DNA from: Sabellastarte sp. h YS-2021
Lineage: Eukaryota > Annelida > Polychaeta > Sabellida > Sabellidae
Direction of reading: 5' to 3'
Length of the DNA stretch: 64,000 nt
Assembly: GCA_964017235.1 (NCBI GenBank)
Contig: OZ024931.1
Location: 125,375,530-125,439,529, forward strand
A program made the translations under genes and the position numbers. How positions within the stretch are numbered: the stretch's first letter is position 1; each line of letters opens with the position of its first letter. The notes under the pieces were generated by a model, which was not told the origin of the DNA, did no database searches, and saw nothing but the letters and a program-made list of their open reading frames with translations. Below, one piece after another: positions 24,560-35,871 of the stretch.

Positions 24560-25985
24560 GGAATACCTAGATCCTGGGAGAGACTCCTGAAGACATGGTT
24601 GTAGCGGATGTGCCCCCCCCCCCCTTTTTTCTTTCCGAGGACAACTGGTCTGAGGGGAAGGATCTAGGACTTGTGCCGCCACTACGGGTCCCAGATACAT
24701 ATTGTTGTCGGTGTCCGACCAAGTAAGGTCTTTTAGGTAAAAATTGGTAAATGTGTTGTGAGCTTTCCAGTGACAGGCTTGCATGATTTGGTCCACCGAT
24801 ACCCCACTGTAAAAGGCCTTAGAGGCCGCGAAGGCCCGGATGTCATGCGCTTTGACTTGGACCAAGTCCAAGGCTTGTTGATCTGCTTGTTTATAACAAA
24901 GTAGAATGGTTTGTTTCAACCATGAAGAGAGAGTAGCGGGTCTGATGTCTGAGGTATGTCCTTTCTTAAAGGAGATGAAAAGGAGAGAACGAGACCCTCT
25001 CAGGTCTTTTGTTCGGTCCAAATAAAACCTCAGGGCCCGCACGGGACACAGGGGCCTATCTTCTTTAAATTGTCTATCTACAATGGTAGTCAAAGCAGGA
25101 ATAGTCACCGGAGATACACTTTGAGAACCTTCTCTTGCTAGTTGGTTTTTGGCTATGAAATCAGAAGAAGGGAACAAGGCAACCTTTTCCCATTGGCCTA
25201 GATTAGATACTTGTTTGCGACCCAGGCATGGATTTCGCTGCGGCGCTTGCCGGAGGCCAAAGCTAGCAAGAAAGCAGTTTTAGAGTAAGATGTTTGAGGT
25301 CTGTGTCTTTCATGGGCTCAAATGGTGCTTTTGTGAGCTCGTTGAGGACAACAGAAAGGTTCCACTTGGGTAAATTTCTGGAACTTTTGGGACGATCCCT
25401 GTGAAAACTGGAGAGTAACCTATGAAGGTCTGCATTGTGTGCCACATGTTGGGCCGTTGGGCCCAAAGTGTCAACGATTGCAGTCCTGTAACCATCAAAG
25501 GTCGAGGGGCGCCTGTTTAGGTCTTGGTACAGGTACATGAAAAAATCTGAGATTTGTTTCACAGATGGAGTGGAGAAATCCACCGAATTTTCTCTGCACC
25601 ATTTTTCAAATAGGGCCCACTTTGACTTGTAGATGGTCCTTGTTGATGACCGTTGAGGAGCAGCAATTCTCTCTGCCACCTCCACAGAGAAGCCTTGTTC
25701 TTGGAGTTGTCCGCTCCTAGACACCAGGCGTGGAGGTTCAGCTGTTGTGGGTTGTTGTGGAACACATACTTGTGGGACTGTTTGAGTAGGGTCGTTGACA
25801 CTGGGAGTTGTAGTGGGATCTCTGTTGAGAGCTGCACTAGGTCCCAAAACCAGGGCATCCCTGGCCAGCCTGGGGCTATCACGATGATCAGGCAATGACA
25901 TTGCTTGATCTTTTGGATCACCTTGTGAAGGAGAGCCGTAGGAGGGTAAGCATAGGCCATGAGGTTGGTCCAGTTTATGTTTAGA
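24560..25985 (-). pseudogene. DIRS-like tyrosine recombinase, frameshifted
   Basis: The polymerase C-terminal linker (NLMAYAYPPTALL, APGWPGMPWFWDL; 25985-25740) leads into a recombinase. Its core-binding part reads TRTIYKSKWALFEKWC and QISDFFMYLYQDLN in one frame that ends at 25263. The frame then shifts and LLALASGKRRSEIHAW follows, carrying the first catalytic Arg. Another shift at about 25185 precedes the C-terminal part with AHDIRAFAAS (His-x-x-Arg), an ACHWKAHNTF helix and NFYLKDL with the candidate nucleophilic Tyr. All recognisable R...HxxR...Y residues are still encoded, so decay is by small indels, not loss of the active site. Confidence 0.82.
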
Positions 25986-25996
25986 GCATCTATGTC

Positions 25997-27390
25997 TCAG
26001 GCCCTTGGGTCTGGGATAGGAGACACGTACAGTGGGAGCTTGTGGTTCAGGTGAGTGGCAAATAAGTCTACATGAGGTGTGAACCACTTCTGGCAGATCT
26101 GTTTGAACACCTGTGGGTGCAGAGACCATTCTGTTGACTGCACTTGGTTGGACCTGGACAGTAGGTTGGCCATCACATTCAGGCACCCTAGAACGTGCCT
26201 GGCTTTCAATGTTATGAGGTAGTGATGGCCCCAGGTCGTGATCTTCCACGGGAGAGCGCACAACTCTGCTGAGTGTGTTCCTCCTTGTTGTTGATGTAGG
26301 CTACCACTGTTGAGTTGTACATCGCAACTAACACTGTTTGATTCTGGCACTGGTCCTTGAAGTCTCGAAGGGCCAGGGAGACCGCCTTCAATTCTAGGAC
26401 ATATATGTGTAGCCTTTTTTCCCGATCTGACCACAGACCCTTTGTGGAATTTTGGTCTAAGTGAGCGCCCCAACCTTCGTTTGAGGCATCGGAAAAGAGT
26501 TGGATACTGTGGTCTTTGGGATGAAGGTCTGCACCTTTCATCACGTTTGAGGGATTTAGCCACCAATCTAGGTGGGCTGCAATGGCTTCTGTCCAAGGAC
26601 GGAGGTTGTCCAGCGACTGAGGGTATCTCCAGGGCTCCTTGAGATGAAACTGAAAGGGCCTCATGTGAAGGGGTCCCTCCGGGACCATTTTCTCCGTTGA
26701 GGCTAGCAACCAAATTAGAGACATCAAACATCTTGCAGTCAAAACATGTTTTGACTTGAGTAGTAGGATCAAATCCTGAAGTTTGAGCCATCTCTCTTGA
26801 GTGGGTTTTACAAGGGCTGAATCTAGGTGGTATTCGTAGCCCATGAACGAAAAACGAGTAGGTTTCAGTTCTGATTTTTCCTGGTTGATTATCCACCCCA
26901 AGGACTGAGTTAGGTCTACCACTGTCTGTGTGTTCACTTGGGCTTCCTCCTGAGACTGGGACCTGATCAGCCAGTCGTCCAGGTATTGGTGAATTCTGAG
27001 TCCTCTTGAGAGGGCCATTAGTTTCACTTCCTTTACGATCATTGTAAAGACCTGGGGGGCTGTGGCTAGTCCGAATGGGAGGGAGGTGAATTGGAACACC
27101 TGTGACTTGTAGAAAAACCTTAGGTATTTCCTTGAGTTTGGATGGATGGGGATGTGTAGGTAAGTGTCCGACAGATCTATCGACAATACCCACTCCCCTG
27201 GAATCAGGGAGGTCCTGATGGACTCTGGAGTTTCCATTTTGAACTTTTCTACGTGTAGAAAAGTGTTGAGCCTGTTTAGGTCTATGACTGGCCTCCACCT
27301 TAGGTGAGGCTTGGTACTAGGAACAGGCGACTGTAAAACCCGAGAGATTTTACATTTTCCACCCTTTCTATTGCGTTCTTTGACAGAAGA
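25997..27390 (-). pseudogene. DIRS-like reverse transcriptase-RNase H, frameshifted
   Basis: From the high-coordinate end: a start region (VKSLGFYSRLFLVPS, ~27365-27320), a one-base frameshift, RWRPVIDLNRLN, then a long open frame to 26212 with WVLSIDLSDTYLHIP, SLPFGLATAPQVF and the catalytic IHQYLDDWLIRS. An RNase H domain follows (IQLFSDASNEGWGAHL, ELKAVSLALRDF, YINNKEEHT). A second frameshift near 26260 moves the rest (SRSNQVQSTEWSLHP, HVDLFATHLNHKLP) into another frame ending at 25997. The YLDD box and the SDAS-GWGA RNase H motif are typical of DIRS and related Ty3-like polymerases. Confidence 0.85.
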
Positions 27391-28960
27391 GACTGGATAC
27401 AGGGGCCAGGACTTGGTCTTTGAAGGGCCTTGTATTCTGACCGGGTCAGGAGTCTGACTGGACTTGGATTGAAAAGAATGACAGGATTTGTTTGCCAGTC
27501 TTATCTGAAAGAACAGAGAACTCCTACTGGTGGACTGAGTGAGGCTGGAGGAGTCATTGGGGGGAGGGTTTTTTATGCCCTCGTCCCCTGGAGTGGGTTG
27601 AAAGACCTTGGAGCCTCGGCTACTCGATTTCCCCCTACCTGGGGAAAACGATGGATACTGCTAGGGATGGAATGACCCCCATTGGGGTGGTTCCTGTAGG
27701 AGCCTCTAGCTGTGGGGAATTGGAAAGGGTTGATTAATAGGGCCTAAACCCTAAGTGTTATTACAGGTGCCTTGATGAGGGACTCCTGTCCCTCCTAAAG
27801 TAGTTGTGAATGGGGAACTTTAAGATCTAAAGATCCAGTATCTCACCTGAATTCACCATACCCCTTCTGACTACTTATATGCACCATGGAATTGAGTTTG
27901 ACCTGTCTGGTAGTAGCCTTGCTACTGTCTTAACATCTATATATAACCAGGTTGTATTCAGAAAAAAACCTAGTGAAGAGCAGCCTGAAGCTCAACTCTT
28001 GCTGACCAGAAGGGGAGGAGGGGCTTACCCAAGGAGGCCCCTAAGGAGATACAAATTTGAAAACTTGTTCCATTTTAAGGGAAATTAAACGGCCCAAGTT
28101 CCTGTTGGCCTAGTAAATCATTCAGAGTCCAGACTGTGGAGGATCTAGGCATAAATTCCCTGGGGCAGGGAGGTTCAAAAAACTGCCTAAGTTTCAATGT
28201 CCTCAAAAATTGGTTAGGGTGAAGTCAGGCAACCTACTTCCCTAAAATACAGAGCCATGACTGAATGAAGGACCTTGTTTAGAAGGCCTCTTGGGCTTGA
28301 GGACTTGGACTTGAACTTGGACCCAAGCCTCCAATAGGTGATATTTACTGGCAGGCTTGTGAACTATTAGTGCAAGTTTTTTTGTTTTTTTTTTTTTGTA
28401 TGTGTGTGAGGATTGTTAGTGTTCTGATCTGGAATCAACATCCGAACATCAGATTACATGATCCGATCATCCGAGGATCAGATCTACATACAATCCACCA
28501 AGCATTGTATTTCAGATGATCCGAGAGATGCAATGAAAACCGAGGATCATGTGAATAGAAGTTGGGAATACTGCATCCGAGAAAAATCTCGGATGAACTA
28601 AGATCTTATCTGAATTTAAGCAGGGATCTGATCCACCCTGGAGAAAGAAGTTGGATATTATAATTTCTATGTAAGCTTTCCTTAAGGTAAGCCTCCATGT
28701 AAGCTTTGCCTTTCCTTCTTTGAAGGAACTACACAACTAGATTTACGTAAGTAAATCAACTGTGACACAAGTTGTGAGATAAGGAAAGCAGAAATTACAC
28801 AGAATTTTGATTAAATAACATAGAATCTAAAAAACAAGTAATTATAATTTAAAACTGGATGAATTAAAATATAATTAAAACAATGGGTAACCAAGGTTAC
28901 CTTATAGCCTAAAGAGACACGTAATGTCTAGACAATTAAAGAAGAATTCTATTCCTGTTT
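27391..28960. other. 5' part of the DIRS-like element, mostly unreadable
   Basis: On the minus strand, RNHPNGGHS, RFPQVGGN and RSFNPLQGTRA near 27540-27710 look like the C-terminal tail of a Gag-like protein. From about 28400 to 28620 the DNA is dense in ATCCGA/TCGGAT and GATCCGA words on both strands, giving many small palindromes. No intact frame remains. Confidence 0.4.
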
Positions 28961-29500
28961 ATTTAAGTAATAACCTTATAAATGGTCAATAATACAGGAA
29001 AGAAGGGATAAAATATATTATTTTATTTTATATTTTATTTATATTTATAAACGTACTGTAAGAAAACCCGCGTCTCTCAGCACATGCGGTCTAGACGTGA
29101 CGTCATCACAGGGGTTTCCCCGAGGATTCCCCCAGTTAGAATCGTGCTTTATATCATATTTTAACCCTTAAAATGGACCAATAGAGTAGAAGAACGGGGA
29201 TAAACCCTTGCAAAATTTATTTTATTTGATTTCAACAGGCATATTCTCTATATAAACTACCTACATGAGACGTGCAACTTGCAAGAAATGCTGTCTCGAT
29301 AAAAAAACTGGAAGTGGTTTCGATTATTTCACTCGACAAGGACTTGTTTGTGTTACATTTATACACTTTTAAACCCTAAAAATGGTCAAATAATGAAGCA
29401 GATAGGGCTAAATATTTTATTTTATCTTATTTTACTGACAGGCATATATATATATATCCTGTATTAGAAACCACATAAACGAGTCGCCATTGCTTTACGT
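28960..29500 (+). repeat. Tandem repeat, ~190-bp unit, about three copies
   Basis: Three successive blocks (near 28965, 29155 and 29365) share ACCYTWAAAATGGWC, a purine-rich AGAAGAACGGGATAAA-like stretch, and TTTTATTTTATTT followed by ACAGGCATAT. The first two are separated by a GC-richer piece containing TGACGTCA, a CRE/ATF-type site, near 29098. Confidence 0.6.
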
Positions 29501-29839
29501 GAATCCGGAAGTGGACTTCAGTTGGCAAATATAGTAAAGATACTTATCTGAACTATGAAAAGCCATTGAATTGTGATTCTATGCAATAAAATAAAGAAAC
29601 TGGTGTAGTTTCCATATCCAACAACAAGTATATCCTTGTAAAAATGAAATAATATTCCTTGTAAATAAAGCATTGTTAATTCGCGTGGCCAACGAGAAAG
29701 TAGGACGAGAGGTCAGAGGTTATCACGTGACGACAACTAGCAGTGTATCCGGTGGCTAACAAGAACTGTCTTTTTTTCTAAGACGTTGGCCCCGGGTGTG
29801 GCAACCCGAGAACAGCATTAAGTCCCACATGGTAAGCTA

Positions 29840-31243
29840 TTGTAGCGTAATAAAATTTAAAACTTTGTTATGGTCTGATATTCCTGTTTGCTTCCCAGCC
29901 TCCCTGATAGTGCTGTCCAGAACTTATGTTTTATTGGTAAAAGATCAATCTAATCACTTTTGGAAGAGGCTGTTTGCATTGACTATTGACCATCTTCCTA
30001 GTTTTCAAATATGTATCACAACATTAAAGTGAGCATTTCAGTCCCGAGTAGTAGCAACCAGTCTTTCAGTGATAACACAGTTCTGAGCCTCTTCAGGGTG
30101 TTACAACCACTCTTTTTGTGTTATGACCAATCGTCCCGGTGCCAAGACCTACTTTGCCCACTCTACTGGAGCAGTGTGATGTTACTCTTTATGAAATAGA
30201 TCATACCAGTCTGTTGGCTGCTACACATGAGTGATTGGGACTTACTGTTAGAAGAGATTTTAATAGTGGTCAAGGGTATTCTATAATGGCTATCTTTTCA
30301 GTTAGAGGACCTATTTGGAAAATGTTACATGTCTTGTCAGACTTCCAGATTATTTTGACAGAATTGGTGGTTGCACCACCTTTATTTTAAGACAAGATAC
30401 ATCACATTATCAATCACAAAAGTGGGAGGTATTATATTGGTGGAAATATTTGGGTTAAATCCTAAAAAGCCACCTAGCTTTGGTATGGCATCACTGAAAA
30501 TTATTTCATTAGTTACAAGGGAATTACAGACCATTGAACAAGTACTTCTTTTCCCGCGATCATTCTGTATCAACCATGGCAAAACACTAGGCTTTCCAGT
30601 CTTAACCATAATCTTGTGCAACGGTTGCAATGGTTCCAGAGTCTTGTGATTACTTGAATTATGCAACAAAATTACATCAGTCTATCAACCAATTTTTTAT
30701 TAGATATCAGAATTTTACACTGACCCCTTTACCAATGGAGCAGCATTCAACGGGACCAACAGGAATTCCATAATTATAGAAGAATTTGTAGACAGTTTAA
30801 GTTGCTAAAAACACACAAGTGGTCCCAGTCATCTATAATATCCTTGTGTATATTAACACATTTGAATATACCTAGAGTTTTAATCACATAGCGCTGACAG
30901 AAAGTATATTAACCATACAGGGACTGCTTGTGGAGAGACATGGCACTGATAAATGTACTTTGTTGTCAACTGCTTGTTTAGGGTCTTCAAGGGGTTAAAG
31001 AAAAAAACCACCAAATCTATATGAATATAATTTACTACATATCACAGTTGAGATTGTTAATCTTTTTTATATAAAATGTACCACAGCATCAGGAAAAACA
31101 TACACAAAAGCTGCAATAACTGGTACCTTCAACACATTAATACAAGTTTTTATCCGGTGGATATTCTTGACAGTGTCAATAAAAGACCTTTAGAAAATAA
31201 TATTTATCAATTAAGAAGAATCAGAGGAATTTTACATTTTAAG
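29840..31243. other. Intergenic DNA without recognisable genes
   Basis: Open frames at 30371-30669 overlap on opposite strands and show no conserved motif. Some stretches (29900-30250) feel like a very old retroelement, but I cannot align them to any family. Confidence 0.35.
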
Positions 31244-31656
31244 TAGGGTTGTTGCGGTAGTACCTGTATCGTCGGTTCGGTAAATAAATTATTACAAACT
31301 GCCATAAATTTCAGCTACCGGTCTTCCACAAACACTTCAAAGTAAAGTAACTTTACTAACCTCATATATAAGATGAATAATTATCACAAATCTTATGGTA
31401 AAACGTTTATTGTTATGACACCCATAATCAGCGATAATAGGAAGCTGCTAGGTTATGCTGGTTTTACTCCTGAAGTATTTTGTCTTTTAGCCAATCAAAT
31501 TAATGGACAATCTGTGTCATCTTAGAATTTCTGTTTCACAGGATGGAAAACTATTTGGTTCTAATGTTTTGTTAAGTAAGAGATGGTTAACTGGTAACTG
31601 ACCGGGAAGTAAAAGACAAGAAACTGAAGGAAAAAATTGCTACCGCAACACCCCTA
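31244..31656. mobile_element. hAT-like MITE, 413 bp
   Basis: It begins TAGGGTTGTTGCGGTAG and ends CTACCGCAACACCCCTA, an inverted repeat of about 17 bases with one or two mismatches. It is flanked by ATTTTAAG (31236-31243) and ATTTTAAC (31657-31664), an 8-bp target duplication with one change. TAGGG-type ends plus an 8-bp duplication fit hAT. No coding capacity. Confidence 0.85.
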
Positions 31657-32029
31657 ATTTTAACGTTTTACTTATACACAAATGCTGGGTGTACCATAAA
31701 ATATGGAGAGGTACTGTTTCTGGTAGTTGGTCAATGCACATATATTTACTGACATATGGCATTGCAATCGCCACAACAGTAAAAAATTTCTCACTTTTGT
31801 TTGCCATTCATATTTGAACAAGGGAAGCAGACCAATTTTCTTCACTGAAAATAGGCTGAAACAAATAATAAATTTTCTACTAACATATTTTTAACCATTA
31901 CTGTTCTCATTAATGGTACTCATTTTAAGGCAAAAACAGCAAAAATTTGCATAATTTTCTTCAAAATGTACACAAAATGACTTACTTGAGATCAATTTTA
32001 GAAAATTAGCAAAACTGCTGATAACATAC

Positions 32030-32195
32030 AAAAAACAAGTCCGAAAGGGGTTTCGGTCTACTGGTGCTAGATGCAAAGCCATCAGAGACACGAGTAGTGC
32101 ACTGAGGCGGTCACCCATCCACGTACTAATGTAGTCCATTGCTGCTTAACGTCAGTGATGAGACAGGTACTCATTATTACAATTCATAAAAGTTC
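32030..32195 (-). repeat. 5S rRNA-derived SINE or 5S pseudogene
   Basis: Read on the minus strand, ATCACTGACGTTAAGC, then TTAGTACGTGGATGGGTGACCGCCT (about 32105-32165) match the 3' half of animal 5S rRNA, where GTTAAGC and GGATGGGTGACCGCCT form the internal box A and box C promoter. The 5' half is eroded (GTACCTGTCTCATCAC). Downstream sequence departs from 5S and runs to a T-rich stretch at about 32030, which would end pol III transcripts. The unrelated tail suggests a SINE3-type 5S-SINE and not a plain 5S pseudogene. Confidence 0.7.
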
Positions 32196-32199
32196 TGAG

Positions 32200-33437
32200 G
32201 CAGAAAAAAGCTAGAGCTCACGCTTAAAAAGTATTCTTTTCCTATTTTTTCTACTGCAACTAGTTCATTTCTCCAGTCTTTAATGAGTAACCTACACTAC
32301 CCTGGATAACAGTAAAATTGTACTAAATCCGCAAAGAATATTAAAGAGCTGACAATTGAAATTATTGTTTTAGCCTATCTGAAGGTAGATACTTCATCAA
32401 AACATATTTCATATTATTACCTTATATTAGGTACATATGGAGTTAAATAACTTCATAATATGTCATAAAGACATTTGCAGTTTTACAATATGACTGGTAT
32501 ACAATCAAGGTTTAGTTTCATGACATCAGTGACAACTGAAAAGTGTATAAAATACCAGATTTCCTTCATTTTAAAGTCCCTACAAATTATTTTGATTTTT
32601 ACAGTTAAACCACCATGACCAGGTGTCAGTATCCAGCTGCATTCTTTTCACATTTTTACAAACTACAATATGAAAGTGTTTCACAGTGAACTGAAAAATA
32701 AACGCAAAAAAAGTCATAATTTAAGTCTTATTTGAATAACACATAACACTATCAGTCTGACACATGTCATGCTGTATACATCTCAAATGTATGTACAGGC
32801 TGATATTACACACAGATCCTGTTTTATCTAATGCTACAGAAAATAGATGTCAAACTCTTCCAAAATATGGCCATGTCATTTCATAACATTATCCTACAGC
32901 AAAAGCTTGTATGTTGGTCACCACCTGCATCCTTCCATAAAGATTATAATAGTAAGAGAAACAATCATTTCCTCATTTCTTGCCCAGTCTACATATCTAT
33001 TTTAAACACCTTCCATTCAAGAAATAATCAATCATGTACCAAGGTTTTTTATAAACCAATCACCACAAAAAACGAGACAAATACTTTTACACTAATGACT
33101 TTTTTATCCTCACACTTTTTTGTCTAATATTGATAAACTTTTTTTACAATTTTAAACACCTAAAACAGACTCATTATTTCACACAACAAATCAAATATAA
33201 CAGTTGTAAGAACCACACATACAAATATGGTTAATTTCTGCAATAGTGCTTTTTTTCAAGTTAGACAGAAAAGCCTAGATAGAAAACCTTCATTTTACCA
33301 GTATTTTAAACTATTCACCATAAACCCTTGGTTCAACTGAACACCTGGTCAACCAAATCCTGAAAATAATTAAATGCTTGAGGCATATTTTGGAAAAATA
33401 TAGTAATCCTAAACCCAATATTAAAATCTGAAATTCA
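32200..33437 (-). other. Probable 3' UTR and downstream flank of GFER
   Basis: AT-rich sequence after the GFER stop codon on its coding strand. No gene is recognised in it and I could not settle on a polyadenylation signal. The open frame at 32831-33127 (+) is antisense to this and has no family features. Confidence 0.4.
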
Positions 33438-33600
33438 TCAATCACAACTTCCATCTTTCCAACCATCTTTCCATCGTTCATCCACTTTAGTGCAGTCAAA
33501 CTCGGGTTTTCCCAGCTTCCTGCTCACCTCATTATGCATGCGACAGAACCACTGAGAAAGGTTGTGTCTGGAAGTCGTGTCTGGTTTGTTGGTTTGTAAA
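33438..33600 (-). CDS. GFER: FAD-linked sulfhydryl oxidase (ALR/Erv1), last exon
   Basis: This exon encodes the C-terminal 54 residues of the Erv/ALR domain. It has [16 protein letters not shown], then [11 protein letters not shown] and [15 protein letters not shown] before the TGA at 33438-33440. The HNEV-RKLGKP-FDC block binds FAD in this family, and the two cysteines form the structural C-x16-C disulfide. The acceptor is GCTTACAG followed by TTTACAA. The exon enters with one base that completes the codon begun by the two bases ending exon 42806-43008, so phases agree exactly. The enzyme oxidises Mia40/CHCHD4 in the mitochondrial intermembrane space during import of cysteine-rich proteins and passes electrons to cytochrome c. 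A 9205-bp intron filled with transposons separates this exon from the previous one. Confidence 0.9.
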
Positions 33601-34079
33601 CTGTAAGCATACACAAAATCTTATTTGAAGAATAGTAAAAAATAACTTATTGGTCTGCCCATGGACCTTAAAAGTCCTTTAAAGTAAGTTGAAGGTTCTC
33701 AAACTTCTCCATTCATGTTGGGATTATATATATTATCGATATTTCAGTAGCAATCAATAAAGCTTCTGGGTTACAATGTGACTATAAAAAGTGTCAATTT
33801 CACTATCTTGTCTGAGAAATTAGTGAACAATGTTTTCAACATAATTTTGTTTTTATGAAATATGTTAAACATTAAAATCATTAAATTTTGAATGTAGTTT
33901 AAAATATATTCTGGACATGAAATCAGTGACCAAAATTTTGCATGACCAGTGGAACTGAATGCTATCTCGGGAGGCCACAGGCATTGACCAACATCCAAGA
34001 AAAATAGACATATAATACTGGCCCGATGCCTTCAACACTGAAGGTGAACCCCATAGTGAAATACTGCGAGACTTCCTTC

Positions 34080-34192
34080 TTTAAGTTGGAAATTTTGCCC
34101 GTACCCCCTCAGCTGTAATACAGCAGGGAGGAGGGGTAGGACTCTCTTTAGTTCCACATGGTAAGCTTGTAGCTTATAAAAGCTACATGTTA
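34080..34192 (-). repeat. Repeat flanking the Harbinger insertion, left part
   Basis: The minus strand reads TGTAGCTTTTATAAGC, TACAAGCTTACCATGTGG, essentially the sequence at 24138-24173 on the plus strand. Together with 39818-39850 it reconstitutes one continuous copy of the sequence at about 24107-24175, interrupted by the Harbinger. The TGTAGCTT-TTAT-AAGCTACA piece is an 8-bp-stem hairpin. Confidence 0.75.
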
Positions 34193-34629
34193 TGCCCAGG
34201 TCACACTGTGGCGAGGCCACTACGATTTAACTGGCGAATATGAAGATTTGCTGCGAATTAGAAATCGTGGTAGTTCGCCACAGAAAGGGCGGGAAAGTGT
34301 GGTCACGTGGTTGGAATTTGAAAAATCCACGAATTACTTCGATCCGGCTACCATGGGCTACCATCATCTTCATCCTGTGGAAGATCTTGGTACGATGTTC
34401 TCATCACCCAGTCAAGAACATCTTGTTTCTGTGAAGAACGTCGACGATGATCAAACGAACTTCGTAGAAGTATGTACGAATTAATGCGAAGTGTAGCGAT
34501 TTCCGTGAGATGTTCTTGCACCGAGCCACGACCATGGTGGAGGGTTGAGCGAGCTGTGACGAGCCCCCGACGAGGAGGAAGAACATGCTGAGAAGAAGTG
34601 ACGACCAATTCGTGTATAATGCCAGTTCC

Positions 34630-34665
34630 TATATAAACAGCCTGGATCATCTGGATTCACTTCAT
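34630..34665 (+). promoter_or_regulatory. TATA box and start region of the transposase gene
   Basis: TATATAAA at 34630-34637 lies 65 bases before the ATG at 34702, with a likely start site near 34660 in ACTTCATTTCTCATCAG. This places transcription start after the upstream in-frame ATG at 34585 and favours 34702 as the real start codon. Confidence 0.6.
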
Positions 34666-34701
34666 TTCTCATCAGACGTCGGACAGTGTACATCAAAGGC
34701 T

Positions 34702-35871
34702 ATGGATCTACAGAGACTCAGATTATTGCAGCAACTGTATGAGGCTCATCGTTTAAATGTACAGAATCAGATTGTGATTGCACAGATACTGGTTGATAGA
34801 CAGAGAAGGCGTCGACCAAGGCCCAGGAGGTATTGGGTGAAGCCCTGGCTCTCCAGGAGGTTGGACTATGGACACTATGATCGTTTGATGAGGGAGCTGG
34901 AGGCTGAGGATGTGGTGTCTTTCAGAAATTTTGTCCGCATGGACCCGGCCATGTTCAGAGAGGTCTTGCAGAGGGTGGGGCCCAGAATTGAGAAATATGA
35001 CACATGGTTCAGGAAGTCTATCAACCCTGGATGCAGACTTGCAATCACACTTCGTTTCTTGGCCACTGGAGAGAAGTACAGGAGTCTGATGTTTGGCTTC
35101 AGGGTAGCACACAACACCATCTCAGTCATAGTAAGACAGACTTGTGAGGCCATCGTGGCAGAATATGGTGAGGAAGTCATGCAGAGTCCCCGTACCAGTG
35201 ATGCATGGAAGCAGGTTGCTGCAGAATTTTCTTCCAGATGGAATTTCCATCACACCCTGGGGGCTATAGATGGCAAGCATGTGGCAATCAGGTGTCCTAA
35301 GAATGGTGGCTCACTCTATTTCAACTACAAGGGCTTCCATTCCATAATACTTCTGGCTCTGGTGGATGCCAAGTACAAGTTCCTTTGGGTGGATGTTGGC
35401 ACCAATGGATCCAGTTCTGATGCACAGATCTTCAATGACTGCGATTTGCGCTCAGGCATTATTGATGGCACCTTGGATGTACCTGATGCAGAGCCATTGC
35501 CTGGTGATGACCGTGATATGCCATATTTTCTCATTGGGGATGATGCCTTCTCTCTGAGGACCTGGTTGATGAAGCCGTTTAGTGCCAGAGGACTTCCTGA
35601 TGAGGAGAGGATCTATAACTACAGACTGTCTCGTGCCAGAAGGGTGGTGGAAAATGCGTTTGGCATCATGGCCAACAGATTTGGTTGTCTCCTCACCACT
35701 ATGTGTCAGAATCCAGAGACTGTTACCTCTATTGTACTGGCCTGTTGCACGTTGCACAACATCATGAGACTGAGGTATCCAGGTATCCACCAGGGACTGG
35801 GTGATGAGACCACAGAGTTATCCCAGGACAGTGGAGGCAAGGTGCTTGTTTGCAGGACATTGAGGATGTGA
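34702..35871 (+). CDS. Harbinger transposase (HARBI1-like, DDE_Tnp_4)
   Basis: A 389-residue RNase H-fold nuclease that would cut and paste the surrounding element together with its Myb-like partner. It starts MDLQRLRLLQQLYEAH; an N-terminal helical region holds VSFRNFVRMDPAMFREVLQR. The DDE domain runs from about residue 180: LGAIDGKHVAIRCP (first Asp), KFLWVDVGTNGSSSDAQIF, FLIGDDAFSLRTWLMKPF (second Asp) and RRVVENAFGIMANRF (Glu). The length suits PIF/Harbinger transposases (roughly 350-420 residues). An ATG at 34585 is in frame, but a TATA box between the two argues for the inner start, and similarity to the relic at 8690 also begins there. No stop or frameshift is present. Two AATAAA signals (36100 and 36127) follow. 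Confidence 0.93.
   Translation: MDLQRLRLLQQLYEAHRLNVQNQIVIAQILVDRQRRRRPRPRRYWVKPWLSRRLDYGHYDRLMRELEAEDVVSFRNFVRMDPAMFREVLQRVGPRIEKYDTWFRKSINPGCRLAITLRFLATGEKYRSLMFGFRVAHNTISVIVRQTCEAIVAEYGEEVMQSPRTSDAWKQVAAEFSSRWNFHHTLGAIDGKHVAIRCPKNGGSLYFNYKGFHSIILLALVDAKYKFLWVDVGTNGSSSDAQIFNDCDLRSGIIDGTLDVPDAEPLPGDDRDMPYFLIGDDAFSLRTWLMKPFSARGLPDEERIYNYRLSRARRVVENAFGIMANRFGCLLTTMCQNPETVTSIVLACCTLHNIMRLRYPGIHQGLGDETTELSQDSGGKVLVCRTLRM

Larger units (their letters stand above)
24159..29838 (-). mobile_element. Decayed DIRS-like (tyrosine recombinase) retrotransposon
   Basis: A minus-strand element whose central 2.8 kb encodes reverse transcriptase, RNase H and then a tyrosine recombinase, the order typical of DIRS-type retrotransposons, which integrate by recombinase instead of a DDE integrase. 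The 17-base sequence AGCTTACCATGTGGGAC at 24159-24175 recurs inverted at 29822-29838, and I use these as provisional limits. Similarity between the two ends does not extend far beyond those 17 bases, so the true terminal repeats are uncertain. A probable Gag-like remnant precedes the polymerase near 27540-27720. Several frameshifts show that it is inactive. Confidence 0.7.

Noticed and set aside
25997-27298. 433-residue continuous frame as a separate protein
   Set aside because: Only its last ~85 codons are the real RNase H tail of the DIRS-like polymerase. The rest is the +1 shadow of the reverse transcriptase frame 26212-27237.
30371-30669. Overlapping ~95-codon frames on both strands
   Set aside because: No conserved motif, and the opposing frames cover the same DNA. 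Possibly an ancient retroelement, but this cannot be supported.
34585-34701. Upstream in-frame start extending the Harbinger transposase to 428 residues
   Set aside because: A TATA box at 34630 puts the transcript start after this ATG, and similarity with the relic transposase starts at the inner ATG.
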